DNA of 7,527 nt from Salinivirga sp964413185 (GTDB lineage: Bacteria > Bacteroidota > Bacteroidia > Bacteroidales > Salinivirgaceae): the NCBI GenBank assembly GCA_964413185.1, contig CAYPSX010000197.1, positions 1-7,527 on the forward strand, written 5' to 3'. Shown piece after piece: positions 1 to 6,920 of this stretch. A program made the position numbers and the translations under genes. The notes under the pieces were generated by a model, which saw nothing but the letters and a program-made list of their open reading frames with translations, was not told where the DNA came from and ran no database searches. The stretch's first letter is position 1; each line of letters begins with the position of its first letter.

Positions 1-33
1 TTGCTGTATCAACAGCATCCAAAACAATAAAAT

Positions 34-1674
34 ATGCAAGTAGCGAATTTTGTTGAGATGGTTGGTGAAAGCATCCGTAAGAATTGGACACTGGATGCAC
101 TAAGTAACTATAAAAAAGAAAGGCTTACTTTTGGTGAAACAGGCAAAGAAATACTTAGGTTTCATCAGCTATACCAACATCTGAATATTAAAAAAGGCGA
201 GAAAATCGCAGTTATTGGAAAGAACAATATTAACTGGGCGCTTACCTATTTAGCAACCACATCTTATGGTGCAGTAATCGTTCCTTTATTACAAGACTTC
301 CATACCAATGATATTCTACACATCATTGATCATTCTGATTCCACAGTACTTTTCATTTCCGATAGTATCTTTGAGAAACTGGATAAAGATAAAGTCAGCC
401 ACCTTAAAGCTATTTATAGCCTTGATACCATGGAAACGCTTCACACAGAACAAGAAAATGCTGTTAACTTTTCAGAAATTGAGCCGGCAAAAGACATAAC
501 TCCAAATAATTTTGAGTTGCCCAAAATCGGGCATGATGAGATTGCCGGGATTTTATATACTTCAGGCACTTCAGGCTTTTCAAAAGGGGTGATTTTACCA
601 CACAAAAGCCTGGCTGCCAATGTGGAGTTTGGAATTGATTATATTCAGCTTAAACCCGGAATGCAAATTGTCTCGTTTCTGCCACTGGCACATGCCTATG
701 GCAGTGCATTTGAGTTCCTGGCGCCATTTATGATGGGCTGCAATATCCATTTTTTGGGTAAAGTTCCATCGCCACAAATTATTCTCAAAGCCTTTGCCGA
801 TATTAAACCCAATTTGATATTTGCCGTACCCCTGATTATCGAAAAAATTTATAAAAAACGTGTTAAACCCAATATTTCCAAATTATTGCCCCGCATTCTA
901 TTGAAAATACCATTGGCCAACCGAATTGTTTACAAGAAAGTAAACAAACAAATCAGCGATGCCTTTGGTGGCAATTTTCAGGAGGTAATAATTGGAGGTG
1001 CTGCTTTTAACGGCGAGGTTGAACGATTTTTCAGAAAAGCAAAATTCCGTTTTACAGTCGGTTATGGGATGACTGAATTTGGCCCATTAATAAGTTATGC
1101 ACCCTGGAACAAAACGCGGTTGTTCTCTTGTGGGAAGCCAATTCCCTACGTTGAAGTGCGTATCGACTCGCCAAATCCTTACAAAACAGCAGGAGAAATA
1201 CTTGTGCGAGGAGAAAATCAAATGAAAGGTTACTACAAAAATCCCGAAGCCACAGAAAATACTATCGACAGGGAAGGGTGGTTGCACACCGGCGACCTGG
1301 GCGTTGTAGATAAAGATGGATATATTTACATTAAGGGACGCAGCAAAAATATGATTCTTGGCGCATCGGGTCAGAATATTTATCCGGAAGAAATTGAAGC
1401 CAAATTGAACAATCTGCCTTACGTACAAGAGTCAATTGTAATTGAACAAGAAGGTAAATTACATGCTTTAATTGTTCCTGATCAGGAAAGTATCGAGGCC
1501 GATAGTATTACCGAAGCAAAGCTTGAGCAGGAAATGCAAAACAACCAGGTACATCTCAACCATCAATTGCCTTCGTATATGAGTGTTTCAAAAATTACCT
1601 TGTTTGATAAAGAATTTGAGAAAACACCCAAAAAAAGCATCAAACGGTATTTGTATACAATAAATTCAAACTAA
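34..1674 (+). CDS. Long-chain fatty acid--CoA ligase (AMP-binding, FAA1-like)
   Basis: This 546-residue protein is predicted to activate long-chain fatty acids with ATP and CoA through an acyl-AMP intermediate, at the cytoplasmic face of the inner membrane. The sequence shows the adenylate-forming core: the P-loop-like motif YTSGTSGFSKG at residues 175-185, the A5 motif GYGMTE at 343-348, the A7 Asp in HTGDLG at Asp421, and GRSK at 435-438 followed by the hinge-region motif ASGQNIYPEEIE. The length fits the full-length Bacteroidetes FAA1-type family, whose members also start with a short helix and an NW-x-L-x-ALS segment, as seen here. The C-terminal lysine motif is unusual: it reads KTPKKSIKR at 530-538 where PKTxxGK is usual. 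ATG at 34 is chosen because the family N-terminus begins there; no Shine-Dalgarno site is visible. Only 33 bp upstream are present, so operon membership is unknown. It converges on a FadL-type gene. Chain-length preference cannot be read from sequence. Confidence 0.93.
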   Translation: MQVANFVEMVGESIRKNWTLDALSNYKKERLTFGETGKEILRFHQLYQHLNIKKGEKIAVIGKNNINWALTYLATTSYGAVIVPLLQDFHTNDILHIIDHSDSTVLFISDSIFEKLDKDKVSHLKAIYSLDTMETLHTEQENAVNFSEIEPAKDITPNNFELPKIGHDEIAGILYTSGTSGFSKGVILPHKSLAANVEFGIDYIQLKPGMQIVSFLPLAHAYGSAFEFLAPFMMGCNIHFLGKVPSPQIILKAFADIKPNLIFAVPLIIEKIYKKRVKPNISKLLPRILLKIPLANRIVYKKVNKQISDAFGGNFQEVIIGGAAFNGEVERFFRKAKFRFTVGYGMTEFGPLISYAPWNKTRLFSCGKPIPYVEVRIDSPNPYKTAGEILVRGENQMKGYYKNPEATENTIDREGWLHTGDLGVVDKDGYIYIKGRSKNMILGASGQNIYPEEIEAKLNNLPYVQESIVIEQEGKLHALIVPDQESIEADSITEAKLEQEMQNNQVHLNHQLPSYMSVSKITLFDKEFEKTPKKSIKRYLYTINSN

Positions 1675-1686
1675 AACTGAAAAATA

Positions 1687-1860
1687 AAAATGAAGCTGTC
1701 CAAAAAGTCAAACCTCGCCGTCATTCCGAGGAGGTACGACGAAGGAATCTGTAGATTATCAGTTTATAAAGATTAGCTTCGCTGAGCCTGCACTTCGTGC
1801 TGCGGTTCCTTTACTTCGTTCGGAATGACGTCTTTGAACCTTTTTGGACAGCCTCATTTT
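1687..1860. repeat. Long inverted-repeat element between convergent genes, possible bidirectional terminator
   Basis: The 21-bp outer arms at 1687-1707 and 1840-1860 match at 20 of 21 positions as an inverted repeat (core GAGGCTGTCCAAAAAG or its complement). A second pair of arms, CGTCATTCCGA at 1719-1729 and its exact complement at 1820-1830, lies inside. Looser similarity continues inward (CGAAGGAATC against CGAAGTAAAGGAACC), and a small GCAC-TTC-GTGC hairpin sits near the centre at 1790-1800. The two sides look like diverged copies of one unit in opposite orientation. The outer arms are A-rich on the left and T-rich on the right, so the transcript from either flanking gene would form a stem followed by a U-rich run; this suits a shared terminator for the acyl-CoA ligase and the barrel gene. 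From memory, GTCATTCCGA...GGAATCT sequences are common intergenic repeats in this phylum. Termination and mobility are both inferred. Confidence 0.75.
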
Positions 1861-1890
1861 AGTTTTATTTATGCTGAAGCTATGATTTTA

Positions 1891-3315
1891 TTAAAACCTA
1901 AATCCTACTGTAGCTAAAAATTTTGATTTTGTACTTTCTACTTCGCCCATTTGATTATTGTAGAATCCGGTTTTGAAATCTTCCATCATTTGACTGAATG
2001 CAAAATCAAAATAATACGAACCTGATCGTATGCCTACACCTCCGGCATAGCCTATCCGGTTATTGTCTTTGTTGGCAAGCTCGCTTTGAAATGGCGAAGT
2101 GCCATAGAACCCACCGGCACGAATCGAAAAGATCAATAACTTAAATTCACCACCAACTTTAACCATGTGTGTAGGTTGATAATAATCTTCTATATCCTGG
2201 TTTTCCTGGCTAAAGGCATAACTTGTAGAATTGATTTGCGCCAAACTATGATCTACATACTCATAATCTACAGATAGTAACGCTCTTCTGAAAATGAGAA
2301 ATGATGCACCTGCATTAATGCGCATGGGTGATAAAATTTCATAGTCTGAGTAATAATATGAAATTGACTCACTTGTTGTACCAAAACTAAACAATGCATC
2401 TATATTTTCTACCTTCTCATCATTCAACTTGTAAACTGTGGGCGAGTGAAACGATGCACCTACTTTGGCCCAGTATATTGGCGAATAAATAAAACCAACT
2501 TTAGCATTAATCCCAATTCCTTGTGTAAATAGTGTTTCGCTATAATCGAACCAGTTTAATGTAATATCGTTGGTTGGTGTTTCAGAAATGCCAAATCTTC
2601 TTTTTAAATAGACACTTTGTATACCTATGGTACCACCAAAGTAAAAGTTTTCATTATAATTGGCAGCTCCTGAAATGTAATACTCGCCTATACTGCCAAT
2701 TTCTGTTATAAATTTTTGTTGTTGAGTGCCATAAGCCCCACCCGGTGCAATGTAGTCGTGGGTGTATTGGCTGGAAGTGGTATCGTAAAATACCAATTCT
2801 GAGTTATTGAAAATTTCATACTGATCGAAATTGCCGTCATTCAAATTTGTACGAACCATGTCAAGGTAACTGTCGGTACCATTATAAGCATCGAAGTTAT
2901 ACGATCGATTGTAATTGTATAACTGGTTATACCCAATAGCAAAAGTCCATGATTTTGGGCCGTCGTTATTTTCCAGGTTATCAATATTGGGCGAACTCAT
3001 GGCTATTCCGATGTTTGGCATAATGGTTCGGTAATTATGGGCATCAGAAGTTGCGTTTAAGTATGTGCCTGTGGTATTATTTAAATTACCTCCGAGAGAG
3101 AAGCTGAAATCATTGCTTCTGTAAAGTCCCAATCCGGCCGGATTCATGCTGGCCGAGCTTAGGTTGCCCCCTAAAGCAGTAAATGCTCCCCCCATTGCTG
3201 TTACACGTGCATCTCCATCATAGTGCCAGCGCGATAATATTAGCGCATCTTCGGCAACCTGGGCAAAAGAAAATTGCATTGCAACGGTAAAGATTATTAT
3301 GAATATTCTTTTCAT
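1891..3315 (-). CDS. OmpP1/FadL/TodX-family outer membrane transport protein
   Basis: This 474-residue protein is predicted to be an outer-membrane beta-barrel of the FadL superfamily, which lets hydrophobic compounds such as long-chain fatty acids cross the outer membrane. It opens with a signal peptide (MKRIF, a hydrophobic core, then SFA|Q, cleavage likely after Ala18). Next comes the family's N-terminal block, GDARVTAMGGAF at 34-45, and the diagnostic NPAGLGLYR at 58-66. The body alternates polar and aromatic residues with many Tyr and Phe, as barrel strands do, and the chain ends in VGFRF with a terminal Phe, the usual barrel-assembly signal. ATG at 3315 is set by the signal peptide. Bacteroidetes homologues are often labelled hemin receptor, for which nothing here gives support. 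The substrate is unknown. Its convergent neighbour is an acyl-CoA ligase, which fits a fatty-acid role by inference. The lipoprotein gene upstream on the same strand is 173 bp away, so co-transcription is possible. Confidence 0.88.
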   Translation of the reverse strand: MKRIFIIIFTVAMQFSFAQVAEDALILSRWHYDGDARVTAMGGAFTALGGNLSSASMNPAGLGLYRSNDFSFSLGGNLNNTTGTYLNATSDAHNYRTIMPNIGIAMSSPNIDNLENNDGPKSWTFAIGYNQLYNYNRSYNFDAYNGTDSYLDMVRTNLNDGNFDQYEIFNNSELVFYDTTSSQYTHDYIAPGGAYGTQQQKFITEIGSIGEYYISGAANYNENFYFGGTIGIQSVYLKRRFGISETPTNDITLNWFDYSETLFTQGIGINAKVGFIYSPIYWAKVGASFHSPTVYKLNDEKVENIDALFSFGTTSESISYYYSDYEILSPMRINAGASFLIFRRALLSVDYEYVDHSLAQINSTSYAFSQENQDIEDYYQPTHMVKVGGEFKLLIFSIRAGGFYGTSPFQSELANKDNNRIGYAGGVGIRSGSYYFDFAFSQMMEDFKTGFYNNQMGEVESTKSKFLATVGFRF

Positions 3316-3369
3316 AGTTGTTATTCTTTTCTGGTTGTGTTTTGGGTTAAAACTTCAGTTTGTACACAA

Positions 3370-3403
3370 CTTAGCCACGGCAAAGGGTTACTGCGTGGCT
3401 AAG
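3370..3403. other. Perfect 10-bp stem hairpin in the lipoprotein-barrel gene gap
   Basis: CTTAGCCACG at 3370-3379 and CGTGGCTAAG at 3394-3403 form a perfect inverted repeat with a 14-nt loop. It lies between the end of the lipoprotein gene and the start of the FadL-type gene, both on the minus strand. Read on that strand, the stem is followed by TTGTGTAC and not by a U-run, so it is a poor classical terminator. Read on the plus strand it is followed by a T-rich stretch. It might be a leaky terminator or attenuator, a stabilising 3' end for the lipoprotein mRNA, or a protein-binding site. The other bases of the 173-bp gap show no gene or consensus promoter I can support. Confidence 0.55.
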
Positions 3404-3488
3404 TTTATATTTTGTTTTATCTGCGTTTTTCATGTTTTTCACCGCTAACATCATCATTTTTAAAGATTTTTCCGTAAAAATTATCAGC

Positions 3489-4766
3489 TTACTTCCTTCT
3501 TGGTGAACCTGAAGAATTTCTGGAAGTGCTGCCAGATGATGATGACGACGATGATCTGCTCCGGCTAACGTTACTACTACTACTTCTATTGGTGCTTGAA
3601 GAAGATCGCGAATAAGAGGAGCGATTGGATCGGTTTGAACTACTGGAACGCGAGTAATTCGAACGGTTATTATTGCTGTTGCTTCTTATCACTCTGGTAT
3701 TACGCGAATTTGAACTACCGGAACTTGGTCGCACACTCGATGAACCCGAACTTCGGCTGTGCCTTGAGTAACTGGAACGGCTCGGTGAACTTCGTTGCAT
3801 GTTGCGCTTTTGGCGGTCACTAAGTTCTAAGGTTTTATTGTTCCTGATTAGTGACACGTTGCGATTATTATTTCGCACAGTCGAAATGTCGTTACTTCGA
3901 CTTCCTCTAACGTTGCGGCCATCTGAAGCCGGCCGTGTAAGCGCAGATTCCGTTATGGCGCGTGTGCTCGTACTGCTACCTGCTCGGCCGCTGCCGACTG
4001 ATTTGCTCTTGTCAACACTACGCGTAAGTGCTGATGTAGGTGTAGTTGTACCACTGGCACTTGAGGTATTTCCACCACTTGAATTCCTGCTCGTATTCTC
4101 ACTTTTTATTCTTCCCCGGTTGTTCAGCGCATCTCTATTGTTGCTGGTTGGTGAGAAATTTTGTTGGGAATAGATGTTTCTTCCGTTTCTATGCGAACTG
4201 TAAACACCATCATTCGTGCCGTAATAGTATGAAGAATATAGTCCGGTATGATATCCGTCGTAATAACCCCACCAATAAGATCCGGGGCTATACCATGAAC
4301 TATAGTAGCCGTAGGGGTAATGATGGTATGGATTATTCCAGCCATAGCCCCAACCTACATGCCAGCGCCATCGACTGTTATATCCGTAATAACTGTACCC
4401 AACTGTAGGATAATAGTTATACCAGGGATCGTTGAAATAGTAAGGATCGTAAACATATACATCGTGAAATCTACGTAATCTGTCTGAATAATTCATTACT
4501 ACGTAATCATCATCGTATTGATCCTCGTATTGTCCTTTTTCGTTATCATAATTATCGGCAAATCCGTCGTAAGACTCGGCTTTTTCATTGGCCAACTCTT
4601 CACGGTTTTCCGTAATTCCTGTGTTGTTTTCTGAATCGTCAGTTTTTTGCGCCATTTTGTCATTTGCCGGCACGTAATACAGGTCATCTGTATATGCAGT
4701 GTCTTGCAAACCCGCACAGGCACTGAAAAAAACTGCCATAGTTAATAATGCAATTAAACGTATCAT
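3489..4766 (-). CDS. Low-complexity lipoprotein: acidic, Tyr/Trp-rich and Ser/Arg-rich segments
   Basis: I do not recognise a named domain in this 425-residue protein. It starts with a lipoprotein signal, MIRLIALLTMAVFFSAC, with the lipidated Cys at position 17, so it should be anchored in the periplasm or at the outer membrane. After the Cys, residues 18-92 are rich in Asp and Glu. Residues about 104-183 are dominated by Tyr, Trp, Gly, Pro and His (for example WYNYYPTVGYSYYGY). From about 200 to the end the chain is almost all Ser, Arg, Asn, Thr and Gly, with SRSSSS-type runs, and ends SPRRK. The ATG at 4766 is chosen over a TTG six codons upstream because AGGAG at 4773-4777 sits 6 nt before it and the lipoprotein signal begins there. 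Proteins of this look occur in Bacteroidetes under uninformative names; a structural or surface role is only a guess. Codon choice keeps the long antisense frames open, which is a side effect of the repeats. Confidence 0.82.
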   Translation of the reverse strand: MIRLIALLTMAVFFSACAGLQDTAYTDDLYYVPANDKMAQKTDDSENNTGITENREELANEKAESYDGFADNYDNEKGQYEDQYDDDYVVMNYSDRLRRFHDVYVYDPYYFNDPWYNYYPTVGYSYYGYNSRWRWHVGWGYGWNNPYHHYPYGYYSSWYSPGSYWWGYYDGYHTGLYSSYYYGTNDGVYSSHRNGRNIYSQQNFSPTSNNRDALNNRGRIKSENTSRNSSGGNTSSASGTTTPTSALTRSVDKSKSVGSGRAGSSTSTRAITESALTRPASDGRNVRGSRSNDISTVRNNNRNVSLIRNNKTLELSDRQKRNMQRSSPSRSSYSRHSRSSGSSSVRPSSGSSNSRNTRVIRSNSNNNRSNYSRSSSSNRSNRSSYSRSSSSTNRSSSSNVSRSRSSSSSSSGSTSRNSSGSPRRK

Positions 4767-4772
4767 AATGCA

Positions 4773-4777
4773 CTCCT
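4773..4777 (-). promoter_or_regulatory. Shine-Dalgarno site of the lipoprotein gene
   Basis: On the minus strand the sequence AAAGGAGTG lies just before the start, with AGGAG ending 6 nt upstream of the ATG at 4766. This spacing is ideal, and it is notable because the other genes here lack such sites. It decides the start codon against the in-frame TTG at 4784, which would place the ribosome site inside the coding sequence and spoil the lipoprotein signal. Confidence 0.7.
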
Positions 4778-4796
4778 TTCTCAATACTGTTTCAGT

Positions 4797-4828
4797 GAAA
4801 TATAAACCCTTTTACTTTATTATACAAA
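4797..4828 (-). promoter_or_regulatory. Bacteroidetes-type -33/-7 promoter for the lipoprotein gene
   Basis: On the minus strand there is a TTTG box (complement at 4825-4828), a 20-nt spacer, then TATATTTC (complement at 4797-4804). This matches the known Bacteroidetes consensus TTTG-N19-21-TAnnTTTG at every fixed position but the last. It would start transcription roughly 20-30 nt before the ATG at 4766, leaving a short leader that contains the Shine-Dalgarno site. Confidence 0.55.
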
Positions 4829-4871
4829 CTTCAGGCCTGTTAAGTTTCAAAATTTCTGAAGAATGTGTTTC

Positions 4872-4901
4872 TTTGTGATTTATTTTTTATAACTATATTA
4901 T
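4872..4901 (+). promoter_or_regulatory. Candidate promoter for proS
   Basis: TTTG at 4872-4875 is followed after 18 nt by TATATTAT at 4894-4901, a partial match to the Bacteroidetes -7 box TAnnTTTG. The region is very AT-rich, so such matches arise easily by chance. Its location about 20 nt before the proS start supports it; the imperfect -7 box and slightly short spacer count against it. Confidence 0.3.
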
Positions 4902-4922
4902 AACTACAAATATTATACTAAA

Positions 4923-6398
4923 ATGGCAAAAGTACTTACTTCACGTAAAGAAAACTATGCGCAATGGTACAACGATCTGGTAATCAAAGCAGGTCTGGCC
5001 GAAAATTCTGCTGTGCGCGGCTGCATGGTCATCAAACCTTATGGATATGCTATTTGGGAAAAAATGCAGGCGGAACTCGACCGTATGTTCAAAGAAACAG
5101 GCCACGAAAATGCTTATTTCCCGCTGTTTATCCCAAAATCTTTCTTCAGCAAAGAAGCCGCTCATGTTGAGGGTTTTGCCAAAGAGTGTGCTGTAGTTAC
5201 CCATTACCGGTTGAAAAACGATGAAGAAGGAAAAGGCGTTGTTGTTGATCCAACTGCAAAATTAGAAGAAGAACTCATTGTACGCCCAACATCTGAAACT
5301 ATTATCTGGAATACATATAAAAACTGGGTGCAATCATACCGCGACTTACCAATTCTGGTCAATCAGTGGGCAAATGTTGTGCGCTGGGAGATGCGAACAA
5401 GATTATTCCTCCGCACAACCGAATTTTTGTGGCAGGAAGGTCATACAGCGCATGCCACAAAACAGGAAGCAATAGAAGAAACACAACAAATGATAGATGT
5501 ATATGCCAGTTTCGCTGAAAACTTTATGGCCATGCCGGTTTTCCAGGGACATAAAACCGAAGCAGAGCGTTTTGCCGGTGCTTTGGACACCCTCTCAATA
5601 GAAGCATTAATGCAAGATGGAAAAGCTTTGCAGGCCGGAACATCGCATTTTCTCGGCCAAAATTTTGCCAAAGCTTTTGATGTAACTTTTACCGATAAAA
5701 CCGGCAAACTCGACCATGTTTGGGCTACATCGTGGGGCGTATCTACCCGTTTAATGGGTGCGCTTGTAATGGCGCACAGCGACGATAACGGACTTGTTCT
5801 GCCACCAAAACTGGCCCCAATTCAGGTGGTAATTGTGCCCATTTACAGAAACGATGAGCAGTTTGAAGCAGTTAGCCAAAAAGCAGAAGAATTGCGTAAG
5901 GCACTGTTAAAAAAAGGCATTTCAGTAAAATTCGATAAGCGCGACACCCACAAACCCGGATGGAAATTTGCCGAGTACGAGTTAAAAGGTGTGCCTGTGC
6001 GTCTGGCAATGGGAATGCGCGACCTGGAGAACGGCACAGTTGAAGTTGCCCGCCGCGATACCCTGGAAAAAGAAGTAATGCCATTTGAAGGCATTGAAGA
6101 TAAAATTGAAACCTTACTCAACGATATTCAGGAAGGTATCTACAAAAAAGCACTGAAATTCAGAGATGAAAATATCTATTACGTTGATACCTGGGAAGAA
6201 TTTACCGATACACTGGAAAACACAGGCGGATTTATTATGGCCCATTGGGACGGCACAACCGAAACAGAAGAAAAAATACAAGCCGAAACCAAAGCAACAA
6301 TACGTTGCATACCCTTCCATAATAGGAAGGAAGATGGAAAATGCATTTACACAGGCAAGCCATCAACCCAGCGGGTAATTTTTGCCAGAGCGTATTAG
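4923..6398 (+). CDS. proS: Prolyl-tRNA synthetase, short eukaryote/archaeal-like type without editing insert
   Basis: This 491-residue class II enzyme attaches proline to tRNA-Pro in the cytoplasm. The catalytic core shows the motif 1 region around residues 34-71, the proline-binding loop RPTSET at 121-126, motif 2 from Arg154 (RWEMR, then FLRTTEFLWQEGHTAH to 177), GTSHFLGQNF at 239-248, and motif 3 with STRLMGAL around Arg276. The anticodon-binding domain follows from about 300 to 400, then the C-terminal domain ending in the conserved FARAY, whose terminal Tyr is a mark of this subtype. There is no inserted editing domain between motifs 2 and 3, unlike E. coli ProRS. The C-terminal zinc site appears degenerate: the expected WCG...CE is WDG...TE (442-449), and CxxCG is CIYTG (474-478). 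ATG at 4923 has no Shine-Dalgarno site, as is usual in this phylum. It is divergent from the lipoprotein gene and is followed by its own terminator. Confidence 0.97.
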   Translation: MAKVLTSRKENYAQWYNDLVIKAGLAENSAVRGCMVIKPYGYAIWEKMQAELDRMFKETGHENAYFPLFIPKSFFSKEAAHVEGFAKECAVVTHYRLKNDEEGKGVVVDPTAKLEEELIVRPTSETIIWNTYKNWVQSYRDLPILVNQWANVVRWEMRTRLFLRTTEFLWQEGHTAHATKQEAIEETQQMIDVYASFAENFMAMPVFQGHKTEAERFAGALDTLSIEALMQDGKALQAGTSHFLGQNFAKAFDVTFTDKTGKLDHVWATSWGVSTRLMGALVMAHSDDNGLVLPPKLAPIQVVIVPIYRNDEQFEAVSQKAEELRKALLKKGISVKFDKRDTHKPGWKFAEYELKGVPVRLAMGMRDLENGTVEVARRDTLEKEVMPFEGIEDKIETLLNDIQEGIYKKALKFRDENIYYVDTWEEFTDTLENTGGFIMAHWDGTTETEEKIQAETKATIRCIPFHNRKEDGKCIYTGKPSTQRVIFARAY

Positions 6399-6417
6399 AA
6401 ATATTTTAATTTCACCC

Positions 6418-6455
6418 AAAAGGGGATTTCATTGAATATGAAGTCCTCCTTTTTG
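6418..6455 (+). terminator. Intrinsic terminator downstream of proS
   Basis: About 20 nt after the proS stop, AAAAGGGGATTTC at 6418-6430 can pair with GAAGTCCTCCTTTT at 6440-6453, with one bulged base, G-U pairs and a 9-nt loop. The stem leads straight into a T-run. The A-tract, stem and U-tract layout is that of a rho-independent terminator. The stem is imperfect. Confidence 0.6.
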
Positions 6456-6460
6456 CATTT

Positions 6461-6476
6461 AGGGGTTGCAACTCCT
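6461..6476. repeat. Short palindrome before repeat copy 1
   Basis: AGGGGTTGCAACTCCT is a 16-bp palindrome apart from one G/A mismatch position. It sits 12 bp before the left arm of the first repeat copy. It is one of three unrelated palindromes that precede the three repeat copies, which suggests a REP-like element; that class is an inference. Confidence 0.5.
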
Positions 6477-6483
6477 TAATCCT

Positions 6484-6595
6484 ATAGCGAAGCCCTCACT
6501 CACCGAATTCCACAGGTACTTTATTGCAACCACTGCATAAAAAATCACCGACACTACAAAAAAACGACAAGTGAGGGTTTCACTCATCAAAGAAC
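6484..6595. repeat. Repeat copy 1 with 12-bp inverted arms
   Basis: This is the most diverged of three copies. The left arm GAAGCCCTCACT at 6489-6500 and the right arm AGTGAGGGTTTC at 6570-6581 are inverted with one mismatch (11 of 12). They enclose a 69-bp centre containing TTTATTGCAACCACTGCA and two A-runs. It differs from copies 2 and 3 in a few centre bases, in the right flank (ACTCATCAAAGAAC), and in lacking their left extension CTGGCACC. Small size, inverted ends and no coding frame suggest a MITE-like element or a structured RNA; neither is proven. Confidence 0.75.
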
Positions 6596-6673
6596 GTCCA
6601 TTTGCCAGGCGGCAAAAAAGCAGCTATGCCAATTCCGTCTCGAAAAAACGCGCTGTTTATTCAGAGATGGAAA

Positions 6674-6704
6674 GACTCGGCGTGTCTCCGAGACACACCG
6701 GGTC
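6674..6704. repeat. Strong palindrome in spacer between copies 1 and 2
   Basis: GACTCGGCGTGTCTC at 6674-6688 and GAGACACACCGGGTC at 6690-6704 are inverted arms of 15 bp with two mismatches, around a single central base. As RNA or single-stranded DNA this would form a very stable hairpin. It resembles the GC-rich palindromes often linked to REP-associated tyrosine transposases, though no such transposase is in the window. Confidence 0.65.
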
Positions 6705-6742
6705 TGAGAAACAACGTACCAACAAATGGAACCGGGATTAGC

Positions 6743-6876
6743 CTGGCACCCCGATTGGCAAACATAGCGAAGCCCTCACTCACCGAATTTCACAGGCACT
6801 TTATTGCAACCACTGCATAAAAAAAATCACCGACACTACAAAAAACGACAAGTGAGGGTTTCGATCATCATAGAAC
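6743..6876. repeat. Repeat copy 2 with left extension
   Basis: This 134-bp unit runs from CTGGCACC to GAAC. It contains the same arms (6769-6780 and 6851-6862) and centre as copy 1, plus a 5' extension CTGGCACCCCGATTGGCAAA shared only with copy 3. CATAG occurs just outside both arms, which could be a target duplication or chance. Against copy 3 it differs by two substitutions and a 2-bp change in an A-run. Confidence 0.8.
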
Positions 6877-6920
6877 GTTAGCGAATGAAAAAATTCAAAC
6901 AGTCAAAAATCTTAAAGACC

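Noticed and set aside
1..30. Possible 3' end of an upstream gene (LLYQQHPKQ then stop)
   Set aside because: Only nine codons are visible in that frame. The 3-bp gap to the next ATG would suit an operon, but so short an open frame is expected by chance.
3596..4408. Several open frames of 75-124 codons on the plus strand across the lipoprotein gene
   Set aside because: They are antisense to a Ser/Arg- and Tyr-rich gene, whose repetitive codons keep the opposite frames open. They lack any recognisable domain, and the minus-strand protein has a clear lipoprotein signal, promoter and ribosome site.
3489..4784. Longer lipoprotein start at TTG 4784
   Set aside because: It would put the AGGAG ribosome site inside the coding sequence and add six residues before the lipoprotein signal.
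6602..6820. Open frame of 72 codons in the repeat array
   Set aside because: It crosses a palindrome, a spacer and half of repeat copy 2, and the translation resembles no protein I know. The repeat is shared in places where this frame is not kept.
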